From Mycobacterium sp. IDR2000157661 (lineage in GTDB: Bacteria; Actinomycetota; Actinomycetes; Mycobacteriales; Mycobacteriaceae): a stretch of 64,000 nucleotides of DNA. Positions 1 through 9,475 of the stretch are shown here, one piece after another (positions within the stretch are counted from its first letter, which is position 1; each line of letters starts with the position of its first letter). Under the pieces are notes generated by a model. That model searched no databases. It worked only from the letters and a program-made list of their open reading frames with translations, and was not told where the DNA came from. The stretch spans positions 2,914,001 through 2,978,000 of the forward strand of contig NZ_CP081006.1 of NCBI RefSeq assembly GCF_022317005.1, written 5' to 3'. Position numbers and translations under genes: made by a program.

Positions 1-839
1 CTCTGCGCGTCCGGAGGAAAGTTCACGTCTTTGGTGACCGATTCCCATTCGTCGATCGAGGCACCGAACGCCGCCAACTTCTCACGCACCGCCTTGAGCA
101 CATCGCGGCCCAGTAAAAGCCGCAGCGGCGGTTCATCAAGCGTGCTGACCATCAGCACCGCTTCGGCCACCTTGCGCGGATCGCCGGGCAGATGGTTGGC
201 GAACTCCTTGATCATGGTCTTGCGCGCGCCGACGTTGTCGTCGTAGTCGGTGATCGGTGTCGTCGACTCCCACATTGAGCGTGCCGCCCAGTCGGTGCGA
301 AACGCGCCCGGTTCGATGGCGGTGACCTTCACTCCGAATGGCTTGACTTCCTGGGCGAGCGCCTCGGTCAGCCCCTCGAGCGCGAACTTCGTCGACGAGT
401 AGTACGCGTTCGGCGGGTTGGCCACCAGGCCGGTCATCGACGAGATGTTGATGATGTGCCCGGACCCGCGGGCACGCATCTGGGGCAGGACGGCCTTGAT
501 GGTGTCGACGACACCGAAGTAGTTGGTGTCGAACAACTTGCGGACCTTTACGTCCTCGCCCTCCTCGACGGCGGACAGGTAGCCGTGGCCCGCGTTGTTG
601 ACCAGCACGTCGATGCCCCCGAACGCATCGTGGGCCGCCTGCACGGCGGCCGCGATCTGGGCTTTGTCCGTCACGTCGAGCGCCGCCACCGTCGCGCGCT
701 CGCCGAAGGTCTCGGCGAAGTCGGCGACCGATTCCGTGCGGCGCGCGGTCACCACAACGTGGTGGTCGGCTTCCAGTGCCGCCCGGGTGATCTCGCGCCC
801 GATTCCCGTCGAGCAGCCGGTGACCAGCCAGCGGGCCAT
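1..839 (-). CDS. Short-chain dehydrogenase/reductase, 3' end outside window
   Basis: NAD(P)-dependent oxidoreductase of the classical SDR fold; the substrate is unknown. About 279 residues are visible, which is close to full length, so only a few C-terminal codons lie outside the window. The N-terminal cofactor motif reads GCSTGIGR, NNAG follows near residue 90, and the active-site YxxxK appears as YYSSTK around residue 150. The ATG at 839 sits one base after the stop of the upstream DUF1214 gene, so the two are almost certainly co-transcribed. It is the last visible gene of a minus-strand operon with an NTF2-like protein, a sulfotransferase and a DUF1214 protein. The family is certain; its specific role is not. 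Confidence 0.85.
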   Translation of the reverse strand, partial: MARWLVTGCSTGIGREITRAALEADHHVVVTARRTESVADFAETFGERATVAALDVTDKAQIAAAVQAAHDAFGGIDVLVNNAGHGYLSAVEEGEDVKVRKLFDTNYFGVVDTIKAVLPQMRARGSGHIINISSMTGLVANPPNAYYSSTKFALEGLTEALAQEVKPFGVKVTAIEPGAFRTDWAARSMWESTTPITDYDDNVGARKTMIKEFANHLPGDPRKVAEAVLMVSTLDEPPLRLLLGRDVLKAVREKLAAFGASIDEWESVTKDVNFPPDAQ

Positions 840-840
840 G

Positions 841-2097
841 TCAGATCGTTCCTTCCGGTAGCCGGCGCAGGTATGCGGCGCGTCGGTCCGCCAGCTCGGT
901 GGCACGTTCGGACTCGGACACCCGCCGCAGTGTGGGCACCTCGTTTTCCAGGGCATCCAGGGCGACGACCCGGCCACGGGCACCCAAGTCGGGCTTCGGT
1001 CCGTCGGCGCCGAACTCGGCCATGCGCAGGGTAAGGATGCCCTCGTGCAGACCGTCGGAGTCGATCCAGTTTGCGACGCCCGGGTCGGTCGGGGAGATGA
1101 CGTAGGTGTAGCTGCCGTCATCGCCGGCCACCGACTGGGCCTTGTTGAGGCTCCCGGTCCGATCGACGATGTCGAGGGTGGTGCCCCAGACGTTGCTCAG
1201 CGGGACGGTGAAGTACTCGGCGCCGCCGTCGCTGACGTCGACGACGAACGCCTCGCCCGGATTCAGGTCGAACCGGCCCATCACGTAGACCTGGTTGCGC
1301 ATCGCGCCGACTCGGTCCGCCGACCACGCAAGGTTGAAGTGGTTGGGCGGCATCTTGTAGATCCCGTGGCTCAGCTTGCCGGTGAAGTTCGCGAAGTGCG
1401 CCATCATCGCCGCCGTGGCTTCGGCCTGCTCGTCGAGCGTGCGAGCCGGTGTCGACGGCGCCGAGCCGAGCCGTTGCACCGCAAGATGGTTGGGGTCGTC
1501 GCGATCCCAGTGCAGCAGCACGTCGCGGATGTAGAACTCATGTGCCTCCCCGGTCGTCTGCACGTGGTTGGGCCGGTCGCCGGCGGGGTCGGAGTCGACG
1601 GTGATGGTGAACGACCCGTCCGGGTCGACGGCCATGGTGCGGCCGTTGAGTACGGCGACGGTGCCCATGTCGGCGTCCCAAAGGGTGAAGTAGTTCTCCG
1701 CCATCCGGTTCTCGCCCACCCGGCCCCGGATCTCGTAGCGCTCGTCGCCCGAGATGGGGATGACGCGGTACACGCTGTCCGGATTGTCGATGCCCCAGCG
1801 TGATCCGGGGATCGCGTGCCCGGCCACCGGGTGGCCCAGCCGGGTGATGCACGTGACCTGAGGTCGCAACTTGTCCTGGTTCGACGACCACATCGCCGCG
1901 GAGAACATGACCTCGGCGAAGGCGGCGTCGAACCGCTCGCGCATGGCCTCGGAGGCCTTGGCGCGCGAAAGCCAGTTCTCGGCGACGCTGCGGTAGGCCG
2001 CATTGACCGTCGGGTGGTCCCTCAACTCCAGGGCGGCCAGTTCCTGTTCATGCTGCGATGCCGTCGCGACGGGATCACCGGTGAAATCGGTCATCAT
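841..2097 (-). CDS. DUF1214 domain protein
   Basis: A 418-residue protein of unknown biochemical function. No signal peptide or membrane segment is visible, so it is probably cytosolic. The C-terminal third (about residues 330-385, including NWIDSDGLHEGILTLRM) resembles the DUF1214 domain. Its ATG overlaps the sulfotransferase stop codon (ATGA), with a GAGAGGA ribosome-binding site five bases upstream, which points to translational coupling. Being locked between a sulfotransferase and an SDR suggests a role in one small-molecule pathway, but nothing in the sequence names a substrate. Confidence 0.75.
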   Translation of the reverse strand: MMTDFTGDPVATASQHEQELAALELRDHPTVNAAYRSVAENWLSRAKASEAMRERFDAAFAEVMFSAAMWSSNQDKLRPQVTCITRLGHPVAGHAIPGSRWGIDNPDSVYRVIPISGDERYEIRGRVGENRMAENYFTLWDADMGTVAVLNGRTMAVDPDGSFTITVDSDPAGDRPNHVQTTGEAHEFYIRDVLLHWDRDDPNHLAVQRLGSAPSTPARTLDEQAEATAAMMAHFANFTGKLSHGIYKMPPNHFNLAWSADRVGAMRNQVYVMGRFDLNPGEAFVVDVSDGGAEYFTVPLSNVWGTTLDIVDRTGSLNKAQSVAGDDGSYTYVISPTDPGVANWIDSDGLHEGILTLRMAEFGADGPKPDLGARGRVVALDALENEVPTLRRVSESERATELADRRAAYLRRLPEGTI

Positions 2098-3287
2098 GTC
2101 CTCTCCGAAGAAGTTCGCGCAGAACGGAACCGGGTGTAGGCCGCGAAGCGTTCGTCGATCCGCTCGTCACTCAGCCCGTGATCCGATGCGGCGTAGGGTG
2201 GCCGGGCGGCCTCGCGTGGCCGGTCCACCAGCCAGCGGCGCATCGCGGCCTCCGCATCGACGGTCAGCGGCATCGCGATCGCGTCGTAGACCCGCGACAC
2301 CTGCCCGATCGGGTCGGCGACCGCGTCGGCGTACTCGATGTCGGTGCAGCGCCACTCCTCGTCGCGCCAGTGCGACCGCACCGCTATCGCACGGTCGGTG
2401 GCCCAGCCCATGCGGTCGAGCCAGTCGGTTCCGATGCGGTGGCGGTCGACGTGGTCGGCGTGCATCGCATGCAGCGTGGCGTTGAGGCTGGCGCCCGAGG
2501 CGATCGCGTCCTTGGGGTCGCGGTGCATGTGCACGAGGTGCAGGTCGGGGAACCGGTCGCGCAGAGCGTTCAGATAGCCCAGGTGCGCAGGGGATTTGAG
2601 CACCCAGCGTCGTGGGCCGGCGCCGGTTCCTTCCCGCTGCCGTTTCTGCCATTGCAGGAACTGCAGCATGCGGTGCAGGTAGTCATACGCCGGGCCGAAG
2701 TCCTGCGAGTCGATCCAGCACCGGTACTTCGGCACGTGCGCACCGGATTCGGGCACGTGTGACAGGAACGCATCGGAGAGGAAGACGATCTCCTCTTCGG
2801 GCTCGCGTGCGTACATCGGGTGGATGGCGAACAGATCGGGCGCGAGTTCGCGCGACGTCGCCTCCCGCCTCTCGCTCACGGCGATGCGCGGATCCTCACG
2901 GTCGGTGAAGTCGTAACCCAGCTGCGGCGCGACCTCGACCACTTCCCAGCCGTACGCGCAGTGGAATCGCTTGTCCGCGGCCAGGAGTCGCTGCAACAGC
3001 GTGGTGCCGCTGCGCATCATCCCGACCACCACGATCGGTGCGGCGATCGCTTCCTCGGCGATCTCCGGATGGCGTCGTATCCACTCCTGGGCGCGCAGAC
3101 GCATGCGCAGGCTGTGGACCAGACCCGAGCGCAGAATGTGCACACCGATGTCGTTGAGGTCGGCGGCGGCGTAACTGCCTGCGAGCACGTTCAGCGGTTC
3201 GGTGAACGTCAGGTCACCGAAGTCCTCGATGCCCTCCTTGCGTTGTGCGACGGCCATCAGGGCGGCCGCGTCGAAGGGCCGGGTCAC
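2094..3287 (-). CDS. Sulfotransferase family protein
   Basis: Predicted PAPS-dependent sulfotransferase of 397 residues that moves a sulfuryl group to an unknown acceptor. The 5'-phosphosulfate-binding P-loop is clear at residues 84-100 (VVVGMMRSGTTLLQRLL), and a 3'-phosphate-binding region with HMHRDPKDAIASGASLN lies near residues 255-275. The GTG start at 3287 follows the NTF2-like gene stop by four bases, and the stop overlaps the next ATG. Mycobacteria have several such sulfotransferases for glycolipids and other lipids. The operon partners here (NTF2-like, DUF1214, SDR) look more like a pathway acting on a small hydrophobic substrate; this is inference. Confidence 0.82.
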   Translation of the reverse strand: MTRPFDAAALMAVAQRKEGIEDFGDLTFTEPLNVLAGSYAAADLNDIGVHILRSGLVHSLRMRLRAQEWIRRHPEIAEEAIAAPIVVVGMMRSGTTLLQRLLAADKRFHCAYGWEVVEVAPQLGYDFTDREDPRIAVSERREATSRELAPDLFAIHPMYAREPEEEIVFLSDAFLSHVPESGAHVPKYRCWIDSQDFGPAYDYLHRMLQFLQWQKRQREGTGAGPRRWVLKSPAHLGYLNALRDRFPDLHLVHMHRDPKDAIASGASLNATLHAMHADHVDRHRIGTDWLDRMGWATDRAIAVRSHWRDEEWRCTDIEYADAVADPIGQVSRVYDAIAMPLTVDAEAAMRRWLVDRPREAARPPYAASDHGLSDERIDERFAAYTRFRSARTSSERT

Positions 3288-3291
3288 CGAC

Positions 3292-3735
3292 TCAGAACTT
3301 CAGGTGCCGGCTGGTGTCGCCGACCTGGTCGACGAACATGATCCGGGTATCGAACCACCAGGACCCCTCGACGCGGTGAAACGTGTCGAGGTAGCGACCG
3401 GTGACGATGACCTGCAGCGGCAGGTCCGGCGTCGCCTGAGTCACGCAGTAGTAGGCGCTGGCGCGAGCGGTGCCTGTGGTCTCGTCGACGTCTATCCGCA
3501 CGTTGGTGGTGAAGTGTTTGGTCTTGGGAGTGCCGTCATCGTGGATGCGGGTGGCCATGTCGTACATCTGCCGGACCCGCGCGGTGCCCTCGAAAACCGT
3601 CTCGGGCGGGCCGTCTTCCATACCGCAGATCCGGCCGTGAGCGAACAACGCGGCGACGCCGTCGAGGTCGCCTGCGTCGATGCGGTCGGCGTAGGTGTAC
3701 ACCAGATTCTCGATCTCGCGGGCGGCATCGCTCAT
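3292..3735 (-). CDS. NTF2/SnoaL-like fold protein
   Basis: A 147-residue protein of the nuclear-transport-factor-2/SnoaL-like superfamily, a small cone-shaped fold used by isomerases, dehydratases and ring-hydroxylating dioxygenase beta subunits. The N-terminal helix pattern (REIENLVYTYADRIDAGDLD) followed by LFAHGRI and a later YYCV strand is typical. No definite catalytic dyad can be assigned by eye. It is the first gene of the minus-strand operon, and its promoter must lie in the 66-base gap to the divergent SDR gene at 3802. It probably acts in the same pathway as the sulfotransferase and SDR downstream. Confidence 0.75.
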   Translation of the reverse strand: MSDAAREIENLVYTYADRIDAGDLDGVAALFAHGRICGMEDGPPETVFEGTARVRQMYDMATRIHDDGTPKTKHFTTNVRIDVDETTGTARASAYYCVTQATPDLPLQVIVTGRYLDTFHRVEGSWWFDTRIMFVDQVGDTSRHLKF

Positions 3736-3801
3736 CGGCGGTAGACAACCAGGCCCGATGTGTCATGTCAACGACTTCGCGCCGTCACTAGGCTTTCGAC
3801 C

Positions 3802-4692
3802 GTGACTTCCAAGTGGACGCCGACCCGACTCGGCAATCTGAGTGGCAAGCGGATCATCGTCACCGGCGCCACCAACGGTGTGGGTCTGGCGACGGCGCGG
3901 GCACTCGCGGGAGCCGGCGCACATGTGGTCCTGGCGGTGCGCAACCTGGAACTGGGCGCGCAGCGGGCGGACGAGATCGGCGGCGACACGTCCGTCGTCA
4001 AGCTCGATCTCGCCGACCAGTCATCCGTGAGGGCCTTCCCCGATCTGATCGAGGGCGACGTGGACATCCTGATCAACAACGCTGGCCTGGTCGCGCAGAA
4101 CCGCGGCGAGACGGTCGACGGGTTCGAGAGCACGCTGGGCATCAACTTCCTCGGTCCGTTCGCCTTGACCAATCTGATCTTCGAGCGGGTGCGCTCGAAG
4201 ATCATCAATGTCGGCTCCGATGCCCACAGGTCCGCCACGATCGCTTTCGACGACCCGCATCTGCGCACGCGCAAGTGGTCGGCGTTCCCGGCCTATGGCC
4301 GCTCGAAGCTGGCGGTGATGTTGTGGGGCCTGGAACTGGACCGGCGACTGCGCGAGGCGGGCTCGCCCGTCACCAGCTACCTCACCCACCCGGGTTGGGT
4401 CGCGTCGAATCTGTCGAACGTGTCGGACAAGGTGGTGATGGCGGCATTCCACTCGGTGGTCAAGGCGGTGGCCGGCGTGCTGGCCAACGACCTCGATGCG
4501 GGTGCGGCCCCGACGCTGTACTGCATCACCGAGCCCATCCCGCCCGGCAGCTACGTCGGGATCGACAGCAGGTTCGGCCTCAAGGGTGGCCCGACGTTGA
4601 GCGGTCGCGCCGCGGTGGCATGCGATTACGACGACGCGCAGCGGCTCTGGCAGTTCGCCGAGAAGGAGACCGGCGCCACCCTGCAGCTGTAG
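3802..4692 (+). CDS. SDR oxidoreductase, retinol-dehydrogenase-like
   Basis: NAD(P)-dependent short-chain dehydrogenase of 296 residues. The cofactor-binding motif is TGATNGVG near residue 20, NNAG comes near residue 86, and the catalytic Tyr/Lys pair is in AYGRSK. The spacing and the long C-terminal region resemble the retinol-dehydrogenase/oxidoreductase type common in mycobacteria. The open frame extends upstream to 3760, but GTG at 3802 gives the expected N-terminus (TSKWTPTRLGNLSGKR). It is transcribed divergently from the sulfotransferase operon and may share regulation with it. The substrate is unknown. Confidence 0.8.
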   Translation: MTSKWTPTRLGNLSGKRIIVTGATNGVGLATARALAGAGAHVVLAVRNLELGAQRADEIGGDTSVVKLDLADQSSVRAFPDLIEGDVDILINNAGLVAQNRGETVDGFESTLGINFLGPFALTNLIFERVRSKIINVGSDAHRSATIAFDDPHLRTRKWSAFPAYGRSKLAVMLWGLELDRRLREAGSPVTSYLTHPGWVASNLSNVSDKVVMAAFHSVVKAVAGVLANDLDAGAAPTLYCITEPIPPGSYVGIDSRFGLKGGPTLSGRAAVACDYDDAQRLWQFAEKETGATLQL

Positions 4693-5089
4693 TCGCGCGG
4701 TGGTGAAAATGTGAGCCACCATTTGATGGTCCGCCGAAAATTGATCATGTAAGGCGGCGGCACTGGCGCCAACCGCGATGATTGTCACTGCGCCGAGCCG
4801 CCAAGTGAAGATCCCTCGGAATATCGTTTGTCGCCGTGGCAAGCCGGGTACCGTGCATTTGACTAGCACGTAAATGAGGGAGGTGCCTGTGCGCCGGACC
4901 TCGAGAATTGCGGGCTGGCGGCGCGTGGCCGCGCTGCGGCACTTTCTTCATGGCTTCAGCCGATCGATTTCTGCGGCGGCTCCAGAATTCCGAGTTGTCA
5001 CTTTTTCTGACGGCGTATTTGCGAGGTCGGGGCGCAAAAGGCTTGTCGGGGGGCGTCGACTAACAATCCATTAGTAGGGGGTGAGCCGG
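4693..5089. other. Non-coding region ahead of the propeller-hydrolase gene
   Basis: About 400 bases without a convincing gene, visibly richer in A/T than the flanking genes. A 66-codon open frame at 4874-5074 has a GGGAGG motif near an internal GTG at 4889, but its codon choice is unconvincing and no homolog is recognised. The end of the region holds a strong GGGGG motif at 5077-5081 that selects the ATG at 5090 for the downstream gene. The promoter of that gene is expected here, but I could not assign -35 and -10 boxes with confidence. Confidence 0.5.
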
Positions 5090-8000
5090 ATGTCGTATGC
5101 CGGATACATCGGACGGGTCGGGGTCTTGGCCGTCGCGCTCGGAGTGGGCGTGTCAGTCGCAACACACCCTGGCATCGTGCTCGCGGAGCCGACGGGGGAT
5201 CCCGGTGTGTCGAGTTCCGACTCACCATCGGCGGCCTCGACCGGCTCCGGGGCCGCGACCGGCACCGAATCGTCGACGACTACCGGCGGCCTACCGAGCC
5301 CGTACGCACCCAGTGATACGTCCGGAGCTTCACCGACGCCGGTTTCTTCACCCGACGAGGGCCCGACGGCCGCCGCGCCGCCGAACGCGTCGGAGCCGCC
5401 CGAGAACCCCGACAGCGAAGCCGACCATGAGGAGGATGTCGATTCCTCGATTCCCCCCACGGCCGCCAACACACCGCAAGCCATACCGGCCGGCTCGGAG
5501 CAGTTCGACAGACCGACGCAGACGTCTGGTGTAAGCCCGCTGCCTGAATCGACGTCGCAGCCGTCCTCGACCGCCGATTCGGGAGCCCCGGCCAGCCACA
5601 GATCGGTCGGAATTGCCATAGCCGACGAGCCTGACGATTTGTCGGCGTCCGATGACTCGAGCGTCGTGGAAACCACGGTCACCACGAGCGGCGCCCCGAC
5701 GCTCGAGTCGATCTCCGCTTCGACCCTTGAACAGCCGGCCGAGACATCAGTAGCCGACGTCGGTGTCATTCAGAGCCGTCCGCAAGACGCTCCCGCCTAT
5801 TTCTACGGCGTGCTGGCCCCGCTGAATATCGTCATGACCGCCGTTTCACACATGCTGGCCTGGGTCGGCGCGTTCGCCGGTGCTGTGCCTGGCGCGCCGC
5901 TGGAGTCCCCGCTTCTGCTCTTGCTGATGAGTTGGATGCGTCGCGAGAGCCAGCAATCGCTGGTTCGCGACGTGCCGGTAACGAGTCTCGCCACCACCAC
6001 CACCGGCCAGTCCTTCGATCCACTGCCGGAGACCGACGCCGGCCAACCGCCATCCGTGATCGAGGGCGTTGGCACGACGGACCCGGTGACGGGCGAGATC
6101 TCGGGATCGCTGAATCCGGCCGGGACGTCACTGACTTACACCCTTATACAGGGGTCTTCCATGGGCGGGTCGGTCCTAGTGAACGCCGACGGCACTTTCC
6201 GCTACACACCGACGACTGCAGCCAGGTTGGCCGCTGCGCAGACCATGGGTGTAGACCTGGACTCCTTTACGGTTGAGGCCAGCGACGGTCAAACCGCATC
6301 GACTTCCATCGTTCGGGTGGCGGTTTCGCCGGCCAACCTTTCGGTGGCAACCAACGCCGGCCAGACGGGCTACCTCCCGGGCGGCGTCGCCGTCATCGGT
6401 GACCGAGCGTATGTCGCGAATCAAGGTTCCAACACCGTGTCGGTAATCGATATCTCAACGCCCGCGCCGGTCCTGCTCGCCACCATTCCCGTCGGCTGGC
6501 GTCCCACCGCTGTGGCCGCCGGAACTGCCGACGGATCGCGCATCTACGTGACCAATTCCTGGTCTCACACCGTATCGGTGATTGACACGTCCGCGCCGAC
6601 GCCAACGGTTATCGCGACGATCCCTGTCGGCTACGGGCCGACGGGCATCACCGTGAGCCCGTACGGCTCGCGCGCATACGTAGTCAACACCTCCAGCGGG
6701 ACAGTGTCGGTGATCGACACAGCGGTCAACCGGGTCACCGCCACGGTATGGGCGGGCTATTCGCCCGGCGGTGCCGGGCTCAGCCCCGACGGAACACGGC
6801 TCTACGTCACCAGCCTCGGAGGATGGACGGTGTCGGTCATCGACACCACCACACCCACACCGACCGTGCTGGCGACGGTGGGAGTAGGTGCCGCGCCGAG
6901 CTCGGTGGCGGTCGGCCACGATCGGGCATTCGTCGCCAATCAGTACTCCAACACCGTGTCCATCATCGACACGACAGGGCCTACTCCGCGGCTGACGGCG
7001 ACGGTCTCGGTGGGGCCGGCGCCTACGTCGATTGTGCTGAGCAAGGACGGGACAGCTGCATATGTAGCCAACAGCGACGACACCGTGTCCGTGATCGACG
7101 TGGCGGGCAACCGCCTACTTCGCACCATCACCGTTGATCCCCAGCCCGAGTGGGGCGCCCATTCGTTGGTGCTGAGCGCTGACGGATCACGGTTGTACGT
7201 TGCCGATGCATACGACGGGGCATTGCGGTCTGTCTCCCTGGTCACCGGCACGTCGATCAAGACCGGCCATGCACCTCTCGTCCTTCCCGGCGGTCATGGC
7301 TACACCGTCCCGGCAACGTGGTATTTCCCGAACAAGGACGAGCCGCCGGTCGGCGTGGTCTATCTGCAACACGGCTTCTATCGATCCAGTGCCAATGTGT
7401 CGGCGCTCGCCAGGGAACTCGCCGAGAGCACTAACAGCGTCGTGGTCACGCCGGACATCAGTTCCAACTACTTCGATCCGTACAACATCTGGGGCAGCCC
7501 CATACAGCGCGCCGTAGCGTCGATGTTCTCCGGAGATCGCGCCGCCTTGACGGCCAGTGCATCCGCCGCGGCTGGATACTCGGTCACGTTGCCGAAACAG
7601 GTGGTGTTGGCGGGACATTCAGCGGGGGGAACAGTCGTCTCAGCGGCTGCCGGATACATGGCCGATTCCGGCGATGCCAGTGCGCTGAAAGCCGTCATCT
7701 TGTATGACTCCGTTGACACCCGTGAGGCCAGAGTCGGACTTGCCAAGCTGAGTGGAGTCAATGCGGTACCGGTGTATCTCATTGCCGCTCAACCGTGTTC
7801 GTGTAACTACGGTGGTCAGCATGCTTACAATACCTTGACATCACCGCCCAGCAACTTCACCGGCATCATGTTGGACGGGGGTGGCCACCTCGACGCCGAG
7901 GGCGAAACGACCAATTGGTACGCGACGTTCTTCTGCGGTGCCGCCCAGCCCAACAACGCGGCTGCGGTACGGAACATCACTGCGAGCTGGGTCACCCACG

Positions 8001-8107
8001 TGTTCACGGGATCGACCACCGAGATAGCCGGGCCGGTGGGGACGGTCATCCACCTGGACAATGCGACGGTTCGGATTGTCGGTTCGAGCGGCGCGCTGGC
8101 CGCCTAG
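5090..8107 (+). CDS. Secreted seven-bladed YVTN-type propeller fused to alpha/beta hydrolase
   Basis: A 1005-residue exported protein. Order: hydrophobic N-terminal export segment with YIGRVG (residues 1-32); Ser/Thr/Pro/acid-rich disordered linker (about 33-225); hydrophobic stretch ending in LLLLLMSWMRRESQQ (about 235-285); cadherin/VCBS-like domain (about 320-410); seven YVxN...TVSVIDT repeats (about 424-717), enough for one closed beta-propeller; and a C-terminal alpha/beta hydrolase with nucleophile Ser844 in GHSAGG, then candidate Asp (ILYDSVD) and His (GGGHLD). GTG at 5081 is also open, but the GGGGG site fits ATG at 5090. The N-terminus and layout match the protein at 11947. It may be a surface esterase or lipase with a binding propeller; the substrate is unknown. 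Confidence 0.8.
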   Translation: MSYAGYIGRVGVLAVALGVGVSVATHPGIVLAEPTGDPGVSSSDSPSAASTGSGAATGTESSTTTGGLPSPYAPSDTSGASPTPVSSPDEGPTAAAPPNASEPPENPDSEADHEEDVDSSIPPTAANTPQAIPAGSEQFDRPTQTSGVSPLPESTSQPSSTADSGAPASHRSVGIAIADEPDDLSASDDSSVVETTVTTSGAPTLESISASTLEQPAETSVADVGVIQSRPQDAPAYFYGVLAPLNIVMTAVSHMLAWVGAFAGAVPGAPLESPLLLLLMSWMRRESQQSLVRDVPVTSLATTTTGQSFDPLPETDAGQPPSVIEGVGTTDPVTGEISGSLNPAGTSLTYTLIQGSSMGGSVLVNADGTFRYTPTTAARLAAAQTMGVDLDSFTVEASDGQTASTSIVRVAVSPANLSVATNAGQTGYLPGGVAVIGDRAYVANQGSNTVSVIDISTPAPVLLATIPVGWRPTAVAAGTADGSRIYVTNSWSHTVSVIDTSAPTPTVIATIPVGYGPTGITVSPYGSRAYVVNTSSGTVSVIDTAVNRVTATVWAGYSPGGAGLSPDGTRLYVTSLGGWTVSVIDTTTPTPTVLATVGVGAAPSSVAVGHDRAFVANQYSNTVSIIDTTGPTPRLTATVSVGPAPTSIVLSKDGTAAYVANSDDTVSVIDVAGNRLLRTITVDPQPEWGAHSLVLSADGSRLYVADAYDGALRSVSLVTGTSIKTGHAPLVLPGGHGYTVPATWYFPNKDEPPVGVVYLQHGFYRSSANVSALARELAESTNSVVVTPDISSNYFDPYNIWGSPIQRAVASMFSGDRAALTASASAAAGYSVTLPKQVVLAGHSAGGTVVSAAAGYMADSGDASALKAVILYDSVDTREARVGLAKLSGVNAVPVYLIAAQPCSCNYGGQHAYNTLTSPPSNFTGIMLDGGGHLDAEGETTNWYATFFCGAAQPNNAAAVRNITASWVTHVFTGSTTEIAGPVGTVIHLDNATVRIVGSSGALAA

Positions 8108-8371
8108 ACCGATCGCATGCTTATTGCCGCATCGGTAAATCGTTGTCTCTCAACAAGATACTGAATGGCACCAGGACACGAATCCATTCTGGAATGGCAA
8201 CGAACTGATCAAGATCAGTCTGCTCGCATCGACTGAATGGTAGAAAAAGTCCGCATCAAGGACCCCGCGGCGGCATATCGACGCCTATCCAACGGTCAGC
8301 AGAACCTCGCTCGTCAGTCGATATCGACCGGGCCTCGTGACAGTTGACACGCTTCTACCGAGGAGCCCCCA

Positions 8372-9475
8372 ATGAGGAAGCCAGTGGCAATACTGGCCGC
8401 TGTCTGGAGCCTGCTGAGTGCTCCGCTCTTCGCGGGCCCCCCGCCCGCGAAGGCAGCGGACAACACTTATGCCCTGCAATCGATGTTCAACGCGCTCAAG
8501 GCCGGAGACACGCTGACACTCGACGCCGCCGCCACATACGAGTACAGCAACGTGCTGACCATTCGGGTCGCGGGCGTGCGGATCAACGGCAACGGCGCGA
8601 CGCTAAGAGCCACCAACCCGTCGCTCGCTGCTCTGCAGATCCTTGCTGACAACGTTATTGTGAGCGATCTCAACCTGACGGGGTTGGTGGGAGCCCCTCG
8701 GCAGGACGGCCCCAATCAATCCAGGTTGGTTTTCGGCAGCACCGGCACGGTCATCAGCGATGTGAACATCACCGGTGGCGCATCGGCGGGAATCTATGTC
8801 GTCGGTGCACGTAATTTCCGGGTCGAGCGCGTGACGATTCGCGACACAGCTGCCGACGGCGTTCAGGTATCGGCCGGATCCAACACCGGGCGGCTCGACA
8901 ATGTGACGGTCGAACGGTCCGGTGATGATGCGATAGCCGTCGTCTCTTATCTGTGGAGCTTCCCTCCCGCGGCGCCCTGCCGAAACATCGTCATAGAGTC
9001 GCCGGTCGTCAGTCGACCCGGCCAGCGCGGGATCGTCGTTGTTGGTGCTGACAACGTCTCGATCAACAATCCGACGGTCACCAGCACGCCACTGTCGGGC
9101 ATATTCATCGGCTCCCAAGGTTGGCCGTATTTCACCGCAGCCACAAGCGGGGTCAGGATAACGGGCGGCAAGGTCACCCGGGGCAATGACGGCGGGGGCA
9201 TTCCCACCGGTGCCCTCACGATACTCAGCCAGAATTACTTCGCGAACGTCTCGGACGTCGAGGTATCTGGCTTGACCATCGCCGACACCCCTCAGTCTGC
9301 TGTCGCCAACATCGGCGTCGCCGCCTTCTGGGCTGGGCCGCCGAGCCGGGTGGCGCTGCGCGACATCGCCATCACTCAGCAGCCCGAGACACCAGTCGTT
9401 TGGGCGAACGTCGCGAGAAGCAGTTACACGACGTCGGGCGTCACCATGAACGGTCGACCGATACCAGTGCCGTGA
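8372..9475 (+). CDS. Secreted right-handed parallel beta-helix protein
   Basis: A 367-residue exported protein. A signal peptide covers residues 1-28 (MRKPVAILAAVWSLLSAP, ending near AKAA). The rest consists of repeating short strands with regularly spaced V/I and N, such as DNVIVSDLNLTG, RNFRVERVTIRD and DNVSINNPTV, which is the signature of a pectate-lyase-like parallel beta-helix. Such folds are found in polysaccharide lyases, epimerases and adhesins. No catalytic set could be assigned, so enzymatic activity is open. It lies between two secreted hydrolases and could act on the same extracellular or cell-envelope polymer; that link is inference from neighbourhood only. Confidence 0.72.
   Translation: MRKPVAILAAVWSLLSAPLFAGPPPAKAADNTYALQSMFNALKAGDTLTLDAAATYEYSNVLTIRVAGVRINGNGATLRATNPSLAALQILADNVIVSDLNLTGLVGAPRQDGPNQSRLVFGSTGTVISDVNITGGASAGIYVVGARNFRVERVTIRDTAADGVQVSAGSNTGRLDNVTVERSGDDAIAVVSYLWSFPPAAPCRNIVIESPVVSRPGQRGIVVVGADNVSINNPTVTSTPLSGIFIGSQGWPYFTAATSGVRITGGKVTRGNDGGGIPTGALTILSQNYFANVSDVEVSGLTIADTPQSAVANIGVAAFWAGPPSRVALRDIAITQQPETPVVWANVARSSYTTSGVTMNGRPIPVP

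Noticed and set aside
4874..5074. A 66-codon frame ahead of the propeller-hydrolase gene
   Set aside because: It has a ribosome-binding-like motif, but codon choice is unlike neighbouring genes and no homolog is recognised. Kept as non-coding.
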